A stretch of 64,000 bases of DNA from the NCBI GenBank assembly GCA_038883335.1, contig JAVZMI010000004.1, positions 41,626 to 105,625 on the forward strand, in the 5' to 3' direction. A program made the translations under genes and the position numbers. Under the pieces are notes generated by a model. It searched no databases and was not told the origin of the DNA. It saw nothing but the letters and a program-made list of their open reading frames with translations. Positions 1 through 9,152 of this stretch are shown here, in pieces (positions within the stretch are counted from its first letter, which is position 1; every line of letters starts with the position of its first letter). Origin of the DNA: Candidatus Bathyarchaeia archaeon. GTDB lineage: Archaea; Thermoproteota; Bathyarchaeia; Hecatellales; Hecatellaceae.

Positions 1-726
1 TACAGTCTTCCTCTCAACTACTGGGATTGCCATCTTTGCCACCGATGCCCTCTTCCAGCCCATCACCTCAGCCGGATCTAAACCAATATCTTTCAGGCTT
101 AGAGTTTTGATCTCCTTCTTCATCGCCGCTCTAATCTTAGCGAATGGGGCGTACCTTGGCACGTTTATTCCTGTCTGGATGGTTAATAGAGCAGGCAGAG
201 GCAACTCTACAACTTGTTTAAACCCCTCCTCCAGCTCTCTCTCCACTTTAGCTGCCTTGCCGCCGGCTAGAATTTCCAGTTTCGTCACCAGAGTCACGTA
301 GGGTAACCCAAGTAGAGTAGCTACGGTGGGCCCTATCTGGGCGCATCCGTCATCGGAAGCCTGAACTCCAGTAAAGACCAAGTCAAAGCTGAGGCCTTTT
401 ATGACTTTCGATAAAATCTTAGATTTTGCGAATGGGTCCAAGTTATCAACTATTTCATCAACGAGCTGGATTGCGTTGTCAGCCCCCTTTGCGTAACATT
501 CTCTTAGGGTCTGTTCTATATTCTTGCTTTGCTTGGGAGTTGTGAGGGTGAGTACGGTCACTTCTCCGCCAAGTTTCTCTTTCAGCAGTACTGCCTCCTC
601 CAGTGCATACTCGTCCCACTCGTTTATGGCGAATTTCAAAGTCTCTTTTGCGATGTCGGTGCCACTTACCTTAAGGTCAACCCCTTCCACCAGAGGGACA
701 GATTTGACGCAGACGACTATATTCAA
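1..726 (-). CDS. etfB: Electron transfer flavoprotein beta subunit (EtfB), C-terminus cut by window edge
   Basis: Reading the minus strand from a TTG at 726-724 gives an unbroken 242-codon frame to base 1. The N-terminus NIVVCVKSVP and the internal stretches FAINEWDEYALEEA, TGVQASDDGCAQIGP and LLTIQTGINVPRYA are ETF-beta hallmarks (AMP-binding fold; the ADQTGQ-like loop is replaced by ASDDGCAQ). The family is about 250-260 residues, so only the tail is missing. A GGTAGGTGA Shine-Dalgarno lies just upstream of the TTG, and the start is 12 bases after the stop of the Fe-S protein upstream, so the two are surely one operon. EtfA is expected immediately beyond the left edge. The pair would pass electrons between a flavin dehydrogenase and the HdrD-like partner; the actual substrate cannot be read from this window. 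Confidence 0.92.
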   Translation of the reverse strand, partial: MNIVVCVKSVPLVEGVDLKVSGTDIAKETLKFAINEWDEYALEEAVLLKEKLGGEVTVLTLTTPKQSKNIEQTLRECYAKGADNAIQLVDEIVDNLDPFAKSKILSKVIKGLSFDLVFTGVQASDDGCAQIGPTVATLLGLPYVTLVTKLEILAGGKAAKVERELEEGFKQVVELPLPALLTIQTGINVPRYAPFAKIRAAMKKEIKTLSLKDIGLDPAEVMGWKRASVAKMAIPVVERKTV

Positions 727-738
727 GATTTCACCTAC

Positions 739-1905
739 CTACAGGGCTTCTCTAACTATCTCGGCTATATCTCTCACCTGAATTTCATCTTCTTTCCCTA
801 TAGACTTGACGCCATCTTCAAGTTGAATAATGCAGAAGGGGCAAGCCACTGCAATAATCTCAGCACCAACCTTTGCCGCCTCCTTAGCCCGACTTACGCA
901 GGGTCTCGCCTCAGCTTTAGCCGACTCCTCTTCCATCCACATTCTCCCCCCGCCACCGCCGCAACAGAAGCTGTATTCTTTGATTCTCCTCATCTCAACC
1001 AGCTTAACTCCGGGTATGGCTTCCAGTATCTTCCGTGGCTCTTCGTATATGTTATTATGCCTTCCCAAGAAACAAGAGTCGTGATAGGTGATCTTTTTCT
1101 CTATTCGCTTGGAAAAGTTTAGTCTCCCCTCATCTAAGAGTTTGGAAATAAGTTGGGTGTGGTGTTGAACTTGGAAGTAGGAGGGGTAATCTTTCTTAAA
1201 GGTGTTATATGAGTGGGGACACTGGGTTAGGATGTTTTTTATTTTGTATTTCTTAAATGTGGCCATATTATCCTCCATTAACATCTCGAAGAGACCTTTC
1301 TCGCCAATTCTGTTGATTGAATCACCGCAACATTTTTCCTCGTTTCCCAGTATAGCAAAGTCCACCCCTGCATTGCTTAGAACCCTCACGAGAGACTTGG
1401 CAACCTCCCTATTTCTTGCATCATAGGAGGGAGTGCAGCCAACGAAGAATAGCAGCTCCGCGGAGTCGCCTTTAGAGAAGTCTTTTATCTCCAGCCCCTC
1501 AGCCCACTCTGATCTTTTAGAGTCTAAACCACCCCAAGGGTTACCATACCTTTGAGTGCTCATCAAAGCGTCTTGCAAAGTTTTCTGTATGACACCCTCC
1601 TCAACCTTGCGGCTTCGGATCTGTGTAGCAAGGGTCACGAGAGAGATCTTGCTAGGGCAGTTGATTTTGCAATTATAACAGGAGGTGCACAGCCAAGGCG
1701 AGTTGCTGTCAAGAACCTTATCCAGCAACCCAGCCCTGAGATAGGCGATAATGCCTCGGAAGGTGTGATCCATGGAAATTCCGTTAGGGCAGAGTATGCC
1801 GCATGTGCCGCATTGGATGCATTTCTTTATCATGTCACCTTCTGGGGTTGCGTATAGGGAGTTCAGGAATTCTTCTAACGGGCTGGAGGAAAGTATGCTG
1901 GACAA
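739..1905 (-). CDS. HdrD/GlpC-like (Fe-S)-binding oxidoreductase subunit
   Basis: A 388-residue cytoplasmic Fe-S protein. Two ferredoxin-type 4Fe-4S motifs lie at Cys29/32/35/39 and Cys73/76/79/83. They are followed by two CCG domains: one with FFVGCTPSYDA and EKCCGD around 155-195, the second with YHDSCFLGRHN and FCCGGGGG around 275-320, the arrangement of HdrD, GlpC and LutA-type proteins. It starts at TTG 1905 with AAGGTGAG six bases upstream. Coupled to etfB (12-base gap), it likely forms an ETF-linked heterodisulfide-reductase-like or 2-hydroxyacid/acyl-CoA dehydrogenase electron-transfer complex. No transmembrane helix is present. Family assignment is firm; the physiological donor and acceptor are inference. 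Confidence 0.85.
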   Translation of the reverse strand: MSSILSSSPLEEFLNSLYATPEGDMIKKCIQCGTCGILCPNGISMDHTFRGIIAYLRAGLLDKVLDSNSPWLCTSCYNCKINCPSKISLVTLATQIRSRKVEEGVIQKTLQDALMSTQRYGNPWGGLDSKRSEWAEGLEIKDFSKGDSAELLFFVGCTPSYDARNREVAKSLVRVLSNAGVDFAILGNEEKCCGDSINRIGEKGLFEMLMEDNMATFKKYKIKNILTQCPHSYNTFKKDYPSYFQVQHHTQLISKLLDEGRLNFSKRIEKKITYHDSCFLGRHNNIYEEPRKILEAIPGVKLVEMRRIKEYSFCCGGGGGRMWMEEESAKAEARPCVSRAKEAAKVGAEIIAVACPFCIIQLEDGVKSIGKEDEIQVRDIAEIVREAL

Positions 1906-2247
1906 CCATGTCTCACCTTGGTCTTTTCTTTTGTAGGGAGATAGATATAAAAGTTCTTATAATATATTCTTATCTTAAAATTTTGTATAATATATACTCA
2001 AGAATACTCAAGATTCCAGTTGAAACCAAACCACAAATCTAGGAGAAACCTAAAAGAGGAGCTACCAAAACTGAAGAGCTGGCCAGCAGGGTGACTAGAG
2101 TTAGTCCTATTTAATTCTCAACAAAGCCTCGAACTATACGTGCAACTGTGGTTGCCAGCAATCTGCAACAGCATTTGAGACCCTATATTAACTTATTATA
2201 TACAGGCGTCTTTCTCATTTAACAGCCCCTGTGGTGTTAAGAGGAAG
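1906..2247. promoter_or_regulatory. Divergent intergenic promoter region
   Basis: A 342-base AT-rich gap between divergently transcribed operons. AT-rich TATA-like stretches appear at about 1945-1990 (serving the minus-strand Fe-S/ETF operon) and TTATTATATACA at about 2194-2206, 40-50 bases before the hydrogenase-protease start. No open frame resembling a protein and no RNA gene was recognised in it. Confidence 0.5.
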
Positions 2248-2733
2248 TTGAGAACTTTAATTCTAGGGTTAGGGAATCCGATACTAGGTGACGACGGTAT
2301 AGGAATATACACAGCTAAGGTTCTAAGGGATAGACTGAAAGGTGTGGCGGAGGTCGACGTCAAAGAGCTCAGCGTCGGTGGGCTTCGGATTTTTGAGGAG
2401 ATAATAGGCTACGATAGGGTTATTCTAATAGACGCCATCATTACTGGGCGCGGAGCTGCCGGCGAAGTCTATAGGTTTACCCCTAAAGACTTTGATAACA
2501 CTTTACACCTATCGTCGCCTCACGACATTAACTTCACCACAGCACTGGAGCTTGGGCGTGTGTATGCTCAAGAAGAGACGCCTAAGGAAGTAGTGATCTA
2601 CGCCATCGAGGTAAAGGAAAACCTTACCTTCACCGAGGATTTAAGTGCTGAGGTGAGAGCTGGGGGGCTTAGGGTTGCAGAAATGATTTTAGAGGAGTTG
2701 AAAAAGCCTATTTACGCCAACCGGGGTGGTTGA
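2248..2733 (+). CDS. Hydrogenase maturation protease (HycI/HyaD family)
   Basis: A 161-residue peptidase of the M52 family, which trims the C-terminal tail of the [NiFe] hydrogenase large subunit after nickel insertion. The opening LILGLGNPILGDDGIG is diagnostic and includes the nickel-sensing Asp. IDAIITG and SPHDINFTTALELG supply the middle Asp and the His region. It starts at TTG 2248 with GAGGA very close (2241-2245), an unusually tight spacing. It is followed after 3 bases by hypE, so the genes are co-transcribed. No hydrogenase structural gene is in view, so its substrate lies elsewhere. Confidence 0.9.
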   Translation: MRTLILGLGNPILGDDGIGIYTAKVLRDRLKGVAEVDVKELSVGGLRIFEEIIGYDRVILIDAIITGRGAAGEVYRFTPKDFDNTLHLSSPHDINFTTALELGRVYAQEETPKEVVIYAIEVKENLTFTEDLSAEVRAGGLRVAEMILEELKKPIYANRGG

Positions 2734-2736
2734 CCA

Positions 2737-3783
2737 TTGAAGACTATCACATTAGCTCACGGTGCTGGTGGCAGCATCACGCAGAGGCTTATAAAAGAGT
2801 ACATAGTAAGGTATCTAGGCGGCAGCAAAGCCGAGGTACCATTGGAGGCACTTGACGACGCCGCCGTAATTGAGGGTATAGTTCTAAAGTCGGACAGCTA
2901 CACCGTGAAACCGCTTTTCTTCCCAGGTGGCGATATTGGAAAGCTAGCAGTTGCGGGTACGGTTAATGATATAGCTGTGATGGGTGCCCAGCCGCTGGCG
3001 CTAGCCGCTGGATTCATCTTCGAGGAAGGCTTTCCCATCTCAAACTTCGAGACTATTCTCAGAAGCATGAAAGAAACCTGTCTCGATGCTGGCGTCCATA
3101 TCATCACCGGCGATACGAAGGTTGTGGAGAAGGGGGCACTTGATCAGCTCTTAATAAACACCTCTGGAATAGGGAAGCGTAGCACAGCAATGGAGAGGAA
3201 TATTGAAGAGGTGAAGAAGTACCGCTCCTTTGAGGGAAGCTGGCTTTTAGATTCAAACCTGAGGAGAGGCGATAGGGTGATACTCAGCGGCCCCGTGGGG
3301 GATCACGGGTTGGCAATTCTGTCATCTAGGGAAGGGTACAGTTTCGAGGGCGGCATCACATCAGATGTTACTCCCCTAAACAAGGTTGTGGATAGGCTAC
3401 TGGAGGTGGGTGGAATTGTGTGCATGAAGGATGTTACGAGGGGCGGTTTATCTAATGCTCTCAATGAGTGGAGTGAGAAATCTAAAATTGGCATACTCGT
3501 TCAAGAGGACCGTATACCCGTTAACCAGAATGTTCAGGCAGCGTGCGAGATGCTGGGGATAAGCCCCCTCGAGGTGGGTAATGAAGGCAAACTAGTTATT
3601 GGAGTAGTACAAGAGAAGGCTGAGGATGTACTGGCTACTTTAAGGCAGACTAAGGAGGGAAGAAACGCCCAGATAATAGGGGCGGCCACAAACGAATTTG
3701 GTGGGGTAGTGGTTGAGACGAGCGTGGGGGGGAGAAGGATACTGCCTCCGCCGGCTGGGGACCCCATCCCACGGATATGTTGA
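2737..3783 (+). CDS. hypE: Hydrogenase expression/formation protein HypE
   Basis: A 348-residue protein of the AIR-synthase/PurM-like fold. HypE dehydrates the carbamoyl group placed on its C-terminal cysteine by HypF, giving a thiocyanate used for the CN ligands of the NiFe site. The protein ends exactly in PRIC, the modified C-terminus, so it is full length and functional-looking. N-terminal LAHGAGGSITQRLI and the ATP-site stretch LDDAAVIEG also match. It starts at TTG 2737, three bases after the protease stop, with GGGGTGGT upstream. It belongs with hypD, hypC, hypA and hypF here. Confidence 0.95.
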   Translation: MKTITLAHGAGGSITQRLIKEYIVRYLGGSKAEVPLEALDDAAVIEGIVLKSDSYTVKPLFFPGGDIGKLAVAGTVNDIAVMGAQPLALAAGFIFEEGFPISNFETILRSMKETCLDAGVHIITGDTKVVEKGALDQLLINTSGIGKRSTAMERNIEEVKKYRSFEGSWLLDSNLRRGDRVILSGPVGDHGLAILSSREGYSFEGGITSDVTPLNKVVDRLLEVGGIVCMKDVTRGGLSNALNEWSEKSKIGILVQEDRIPVNQNVQAACEMLGISPLEVGNEGKLVIGVVQEKAEDVLATLRQTKEGRNAQIIGAATNEFGGVVVETSVGGRRILPPPAGDPIPRIC

Positions 3784-3935
3784 AAGCTGGGGATTGTGCG
3801 GCATGCTTGCAAAAGGAAAGAATTTTTCTGGACCCACACACATCTTATGCGTAACGGCACGAAGTTAAGGCTCACACTTAATTTAAGCGAAGACGATTAA
3901 GCTATTATGAGTCGCGATAGGGCGTGTCTTTTTGC

Positions 3936-5039
3936 ATGGAATCTTTGAGGTTGTACAGGGACAAGAGCATAGTGGATAAGCTCCGTAAAGCGATCTGGGA
4001 GATTATGCCTGAAAGAGAAATTCGAATAGTCCACGTGTGCGGAACCCACGAACAGACGATAGCACGTTACGGTCTCAGAAGCCTTCTACCCCAAAGGCTG
4101 GAAGTAAGAGCAGGCCCTGGCTGCCCGGTCTGTTGTGTACCAGCACACGACGTCGACGAAGCCATAAAGATAGCTACAGAGCATAAAAATTCAATTCTAA
4201 CAACCTTCGGGGACATGCTAAGGGTTCCAGGCACAAACATGTCCCTCTGGGATGCGAGAGCCGCCGGTGGAGACGTTAGGATTGTCTACAGCATTAGTGA
4301 TGCAGTAGAGCTCGCGAGGAGGAACCCGAAGAGAGAGGTGGTTTTCTTCGCAGTTGGCTTTGAGACCACAGCCCCAACTACGGCTTACGAGATATTAAAT
4401 GCGCCGAGCAACTTTAGCGTCCTAGTCTCCCATCGGCTGATACCGCCCATAATGGAGCTGCTGCTAGGCTTGGGGGAGACCTACTTTGAAGGCTTTATAG
4501 CCCCTGGCCACGTGGCTACCATAATCGGCGTGAAACCGTTCAGAATCTTCCCCGAAACCTACCGTATGCCTACTGTAGTAGCAGGTTTCGAACCGTTGGA
4601 TGTCCTAGCGGGCGTGAGGATGTTGCTTGAGCAGATCACCGGTATGAGACCACTTGATGTGTTGAATGAGTACACCCGCTCAGTTACGGAAGATGGCAAT
4701 CTCAAAGCTCAAAAATTAATGGAGGAGGTATTTGAGGTTACCAGCGGTAACTGGAGGGGGATAGGTCGCGTCCCCAACTCTGCATTGAAACTGAGGGAAG
4801 AGCACCGAAGCCATGATGCCCGCCTGAGATTCAATGTCAAGGTCGAAGGGGCTAGGGATATCCATCCAGACTGTAGCTGCCATTTAGTATTGACGGGAAG
4901 ACTGAAGCCGACTGACTGCCCCCTATTCGGGGAGATATGCACACCGGAAAGACCCTACGGCCCCTGCATGGTTTCAACTGAAGGCACATGCTACATCTGG
5001 CAACACTACGGAGAGCCCAAAAAAATTATTGAAAAGTGA
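3936..5039 (+). CDS. hypD: Hydrogenase maturation protein HypD
   Basis: An iron-sulfur scaffold that with HypC assembles the Fe(CN)2CO unit of [NiFe] hydrogenase. Visible family motifs are VHVCGTHEQ (redox Cys), RAGPGCPVC, TFGDMLRVPG, and the C-terminal 4Fe-4S ligands in DCSCHL, CPLFGEICTPE, YGPCMVS and GTCYIWQHYG. Length (367-371 aa) is normal. I prefer ATG 3936, giving MESLRLYRDKS; an in-frame GTG at 3924 adds four residues but would sit only one base after the AGGG. A 140-base gap separates it from hypE. Confidence 0.94.
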   Translation: MESLRLYRDKSIVDKLRKAIWEIMPEREIRIVHVCGTHEQTIARYGLRSLLPQRLEVRAGPGCPVCCVPAHDVDEAIKIATEHKNSILTTFGDMLRVPGTNMSLWDARAAGGDVRIVYSISDAVELARRNPKREVVFFAVGFETTAPTTAYEILNAPSNFSVLVSHRLIPPIMELLLGLGETYFEGFIAPGHVATIIGVKPFRIFPETYRMPTVVAGFEPLDVLAGVRMLLEQITGMRPLDVLNEYTRSVTEDGNLKAQKLMEEVFEVTSGNWRGIGRVPNSALKLREEHRSHDARLRFNVKVEGARDIHPDCSCHLVLTGRLKPTDCPLFGEICTPERPYGPCMVSTEGTCYIWQHYGEPKKIIEK

Positions 5040-5372
5040 CTAAGTTTAAATCTCTACAAGCTCCACCACGCGAGTTTCGTGACAATTTTAAAATGAAGAG
5101 TGATGATGCAAGAGCGCGAGATGCTATAATGACTAGCCAAACATTTAGGAGACGCTAACATGTTTTAGGCTTTAAACAATAAAAAATGAGCGTGTATTAT
5201 GAGGGGAGGGGGAGGCTTTTCGACCTTCCCTTTATGCCAGAATCACCATTCCCAGAAGCGGTAAGAGTACTTTTAATTAACTCGCCTAAATCTTAACCGT
5301 AGATGACCATAAAATCTTGCTGCAATTTTTTCCACAGAAAAATGCTGGCGAGAGAAGACATTAAAACTAAGT
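5040..5372. other. 333-base gap between convergent hypD and hypA
   Basis: No gene was recognised. The gap lies between convergent genes, so no promoter is required. It contains a G-rich run (GAGGGGAGGGGGAGG near 5201-5215) and a GTGATGATG that resembles a C box at about 5100. No matching D box was found, so no C/D RNA is called. Confidence 0.3.
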
Positions 5373-5744
5373 TCATTCTGTCTCAAACTTGAAGCTCTTG
5401 ATAATACACTCCTTGCCTTCGAGGATTTGAACACGCCCACCGCATCTTGGGCAGGTGACCGGGGCTGGGAGACTGGTGTGACTGACGCCACCTACTTCCA
5501 CATTGCCCAAGTACCCGCAACTCGTACATTTCACCTTGGGGTCTACTTCTTCAATGCGGAGATCTGAGTTCTCCATAAGCGTGCCTTTAACCAGAGCCTC
5601 ATAAGCGAATCTCGCTTCCTCCAAACCTATTAAGAGAAACTTTCCCAGTGCTAACTGAACTTCTGTTACCTTCTTGGCATTATATTTCTCGGCTTCTTTT
5701 AGGATGCTCTCAACAACATCCTTCATGAGGGCATACTCGTGCAT
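5373..5744 (-). CDS. hypA: Hydrogenase nickel incorporation protein HypA
   Basis: A small nickel/zinc metallochaperone of 123 residues. The open frame extends upstream, but HypA needs His at position 2 as a nickel ligand, so MHEYALMKDVV starting at ATG 5744 is the real start, with CTAGGA just before it. The zinc ribbon is CTSCGY followed by CPRCGG, two CxxC pairs. It lies 59 bases downstream of hypC in the hypF-hypC-hypA order. HypB, its usual GTPase partner, is not in this window. Confidence 0.93.
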   Translation of the reverse strand: MHEYALMKDVVESILKEAEKYNAKKVTEVQLALGKFLLIGLEEARFAYEALVKGTLMENSDLRIEEVDPKVKCTSCGYLGNVEVGGVSHTSLPAPVTCPRCGGRVQILEGKECIIKSFKFETE

Positions 5745-5803
5745 TCCTAGAGAATCCACCTCAAACTGCAAACTTGGGGCATAACTGAGTAGCGAGATTA
5801 GGC

Positions 5804-6037
5804 TCAACTGTCAAGTGTAGACCTCTCATGATTCAAGAATTCACTCCAAAGCCTGAGGGATTCCTCCGCATTTCTTTGGTCGAGCACCTGTATGGCGAAC
5901 CCTGCATGAACTATTACGTACTCGCCCACGTTCACGTCGACAAGTGAAATATTTATTTCTCTAGTCACGCCGCCGAAGTCAACCTTTGCAAGTTCTCCTT
6001 TCTTTTCTAGTATGCGGGCTGGGACTGCTATGCACAT
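5804..6037 (-). CDS. hypC: Hydrogenase assembly chaperone HypC/HupF
   Basis: A 77-residue OB-like chaperone that delivers the Fe(CN)2CO unit from HypD to the large subunit. The essential N-terminal cysteine fixes the start: MCIAVPARI from ATG 6037. An in-frame GTG at 6052 would add MNVKE and bury that cysteine, so it is rejected. VDFGGVTREINISLVDV and GEYVIVHAGFAIQ match the family. It lies 55 bases downstream of hypF and probably shares its transcript. Confidence 0.93.
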   Translation of the reverse strand: MCIAVPARILEKKGELAKVDFGGVTREINISLVDVNVGEYVIVHAGFAIQVLDQRNAEESLRLWSEFLNHERSTLDS

Positions 6038-6092
6038 TTCCTTCACGTTCACTTAGTTTCAATTAATTACATGTGGGTTTCCTATAAAGTTG

Positions 6093-8369
6093 CTACTTCA
6101 CTAAGTACCCACAACCCACAGCTACAGCTTGACCGAACGAAACGCCCCCATCGCCTGGCGGAACTTTGAGGTTGGTGACGAAGCGAAGCCCAGCCCCTTC
6201 CACAGCCATCTTAATGGTTAAGGCGATTTGCTCGTTGTAGGCTACGCCACCCGAAAGACCGATAAACTTTACACCTAAACGCTTAGCTTCATATATGGCC
6301 AGCTCCGCCATCGCCTCAGCGATATAGGTCTGGGCTGAGTAGGCCAGATCTGAGAGTGAATGTTTCCCAATGTTCTCAAAGATGCTCCGGAGGAGATGTG
6401 ATGTATCTACAACTCCGCTGTTTATCTTGGGCTTCAGGTGTAAAGAGTTCTTCCCACCTACGGCGGTGGACTCCAACTTCACCGCAGGCTCTCCATCATA
6501 GGTTCGCTCGTAGCAGACTCCAAGTAAGGCTGAGACCGCGTCTAGAACACGCCCGCAACTTGTAGTCTTAGGAATCTTACCCTTTTCGAGTTGTCTGAGG
6601 ATAAGCTCCACTTCTCTAACACCGTAAGGGAAGCAGTCTGCCTTGGAGTACAACCAGTCCTCAAACCCATCAACTCCTGCCAGCATCCCAGCCACCATCC
6701 TGAGTGGATAACGCGTAGCCCTATCGCCCCCGGGCATAGGCTGCTCTTGGAGGTGGCCTAGACGCCTTAGGACCCCCTTGCCGACGTGAAATACCTCGCC
6801 ACCCCAAGGGTTACCGTCAGAGCCGTAGCCGACGCCGTCACACACTACCGCGACCATCTCGTCTAGTCCACCCTCTCCGAGTAGAGACGCTGCGTGGGCT
6901 TCATGATGTTGCACCTGGACTACATCGCAGCCTAGACTCTCCCCCAGCCTCATAGCGTAACTTGTTGAGGCGAAGCTTGGGTGAAGGTCACATGCCACAA
7001 CCTCAACCTTAGCTCCAGTCAACTCTAGGAGGTGGCCGGTCGTGCTTCTGAGGAATTTGAGGGACTCCAACTTTTCTACGTCTCCTATGTGTTGGGTAAT
7101 GAAGGCTTTACGCCCTAAGAGTATACAGGAGGTCACATTCAATTCAGCCCCTACAGCCAGTGTACAGCGGTCAGCCGGTTTCTCCAGTTGGATAGGTGTT
7201 GGAGTGTAGCCTCGTGAGCGGCGTATTAGGCATGGTTTACCTAGATTGACCCGCAGTACGGAGTCATCGCACCGTTGGGCTATCTCCCTATCGTGTAGGA
7301 GTAAGTAGTCGACTGCTGCACCCAGCTTCCTCACCGCATCTGAGTTATCCACTATCATGGGCTCATCTGGCAGGTTGGCGCTCGTCATGACGAAGGCTGG
7401 CTCTCTCACCCGGTCGAAGAGCATGTAGTGGAGCCCGGTGTAAGGTAACATGACTCCAATGTTGTGAAGCCCTGGTGCTATCCCATTATCGAGGTAGAAA
7501 TCCCTCCGCTTCTTCAAGAGTACGATGGGCCGGATATAGGACAGCAAAATTTCAGCTTCCTCATGGCTAACCTCAGCGAAGCTCCTCACAGCTTCCAGAT
7601 CTCTCGCCATTATGGCTAGAGGTTTCTTTGAACGATACTTTATACTCCTCAACCGTGCTATAGGCTCGGGCCGCGTAGTCGAGGTGGCTATGTGAAAACC
7701 ACCATTACCCTTTACCGCTAAAATGTTGCCTTCCTCTATCAGCCGGCCTGCCTCCCTTATAGGGTCGGCTGAGGGGATAGGCTTGCCATCTTTGGCGGCA
7801 AGGTATGCCCTCGGACCACACCTAGGGCAAGCTATGGTCTGGGCGTGGAACCTACGGTCTGAAGGATCCTCATACTCCCTCCGGCAGTCGGGGCAGAGGG
7901 GGAAGACGTTTAGGGTGGTGTTGGGCCTATCGTAGGGCAGCTTTTTGATGGCGGTGTACCTTGGGCCGCAGTCAACGCAGGTTATGAAGAAGTAGTCGTG
8001 GCGCCTGTCACCTGGGTTCCTCATCTCCCTCAGACACTCTTCACATACTGCCACATCAGGCGGTATTACTGAGCCTGGTGATGTACCCCCCTCCACACTC
8101 CCTAGGATCGTGAAGTCTGTGAAGTCTCCCCTATCCGCGCCGAAGTCTACTGCCAACTCGTGGATCTCAGCTAAGGGAGGCTTTTTGGACTTTAGGTCGC
8201 CGATGAAACCTTTAACATTTTCCTCATCGCCTTCAACGGTAATTTCGACTCCCGCATCTCCACGGTTCCGTACGTAGCCGACTAAGCCTCTCCTCACCGC
8301 TATGCGGTAGACGAAGGGGCGGAAGCCGACGCCCTGAACGATCCCTTTGACTATGACCTCAGCCCTCAA
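6093..8369 (-). CDS. hypF: Carbamoyltransferase HypF
   Basis: A 758-residue multidomain enzyme that makes the CN precursor from carbamoyl phosphate and ATP. Domains in order: acylphosphatase (residues 1-90, GIVQGVGFRPFVYR); two zinc fingers (CEECLREM, CVDCGPRY, CPDCRREY, CPRCGPRA, about 105-185); a YrdC-like domain (about 200-380, including KYRSKKPLAIMARD); and a Kae1/TobZ-like carbamoyltransferase (about 390-750, with QHHEAHAAS and VCDGVGYGSDG). Length is normal and no domain is broken. It starts at ATG 8369 and is first gene of the minus-strand hypF-hypC-hypA run. Confidence 0.96.
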   Translation of the reverse strand: MRAEVIVKGIVQGVGFRPFVYRIAVRRGLVGYVRNRGDAGVEITVEGDEENVKGFIGDLKSKKPPLAEIHELAVDFGADRGDFTDFTILGSVEGGTSPGSVIPPDVAVCEECLREMRNPGDRRHDYFFITCVDCGPRYTAIKKLPYDRPNTTLNVFPLCPDCRREYEDPSDRRFHAQTIACPRCGPRAYLAAKDGKPIPSADPIREAGRLIEEGNILAVKGNGGFHIATSTTRPEPIARLRSIKYRSKKPLAIMARDLEAVRSFAEVSHEEAEILLSYIRPIVLLKKRRDFYLDNGIAPGLHNIGVMLPYTGLHYMLFDRVREPAFVMTSANLPDEPMIVDNSDAVRKLGAAVDYLLLHDREIAQRCDDSVLRVNLGKPCLIRRSRGYTPTPIQLEKPADRCTLAVGAELNVTSCILLGRKAFITQHIGDVEKLESLKFLRSTTGHLLELTGAKVEVVACDLHPSFASTSYAMRLGESLGCDVVQVQHHEAHAASLLGEGGLDEMVAVVCDGVGYGSDGNPWGGEVFHVGKGVLRRLGHLQEQPMPGGDRATRYPLRMVAGMLAGVDGFEDWLYSKADCFPYGVREVELILRQLEKGKIPKTTSCGRVLDAVSALLGVCYERTYDGEPAVKLESTAVGGKNSLHLKPKINSGVVDTSHLLRSIFENIGKHSLSDLAYSAQTYIAEAMAELAIYEAKRLGVKFIGLSGGVAYNEQIALTIKMAVEGAGLRFVTNLKVPPGDGGVSFGQAVAVGCGYLVK

Positions 8370-8530
8370 ACACCACCTCTCCCGATTAGGTTGCAGGTGA
8401 GCCCGCCTTTTGAGTTGAATTATATTATTTCATGCAGTGTTATGAATTAAAGAAATCCACAAGATGAGTGTTTACCAGCTTAAAATTAGGTTAACAAAAT
8501 ATAAGAGTTCTTTCCATCATTGTTGACTAT

Positions 8531-9152
8531 ATGGGCATTGAGGAGACTGTTAGAGAACGGCAAAGAAGGGTTACTTTATCTGGTAATCGCTGGGAAGATT
8601 ATGTGAGATTGTTCCTTAATGAGAAATTGCAAGGGACAGGTATAGAAATCATAATCGGTAAGAGTGAAGAGACTGTAAAAAAATAGGAGTGAAATATTGT
8701 GGAAGATGCTTACTCTCCCCCTCAAAATGTCCAATACTCAGAATACTGTTTGGGGAGATCTTGACCTTGTGGCTGTCGAAGGAGAAATTCCAATAACTAT
8801 TATAAGCTGTAAGACCAGCTTACACGGCCGCCTTACTGAGACCTTGTTCTGGAGCCTATTGTTTAGGATGCTTACCCGAACAAAGATCGTGCTAGCAACA
8901 CCTGACGCTGGAGCTGGAAGACCTGAGGAGTTAAGGTCTGAATGGGGAACAGAGGAGAATCCCAGTAAGGATCGTTTGCTTGCGGAATCGTATCTGGACG
9001 GCGTTTATGTAGAGAATGTGCCGGAGTTTTGTAAGCTTCAGGAACCTACAGCTTTGGGCGGCGTAATTAGACCTTTAAACGAGCTACCAGATGACATTAA
9101 AAGGTGGGCTGAGGAAATTTCAAGATTTATCCGCGGAAGAAACAGTTTTTAA
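8531..9152 (+). pseudogene. Type II restriction endonuclease, split by a one-base frameshift
   Basis: ATG 8531 opens a 51-codon frame ending at TAG 8684-8686 right after a run of seven A (8677-8683). Removing one A joins it to the frame that ends at 9152, giving one protein of about 206 residues. The second part has GDLDLVAVEG followed by ITIISCKTS, which reads as a PD-(D/E)xK nuclease core with D then C-x-K in place of E-x-K. Its tail overlaps the convergent methyltransferase by 33 bases, a usual type II layout. I cannot name its recognition site. The A7 run makes a sequencing or assembly indel a serious alternative to real inactivation. Confidence 0.65.

Noticed and set aside
5085..5150. 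Possible C/D box RNA (GTGATGA near 5100)
   Set aside because: No CTGA D box or D'/C' pair at the expected distance.
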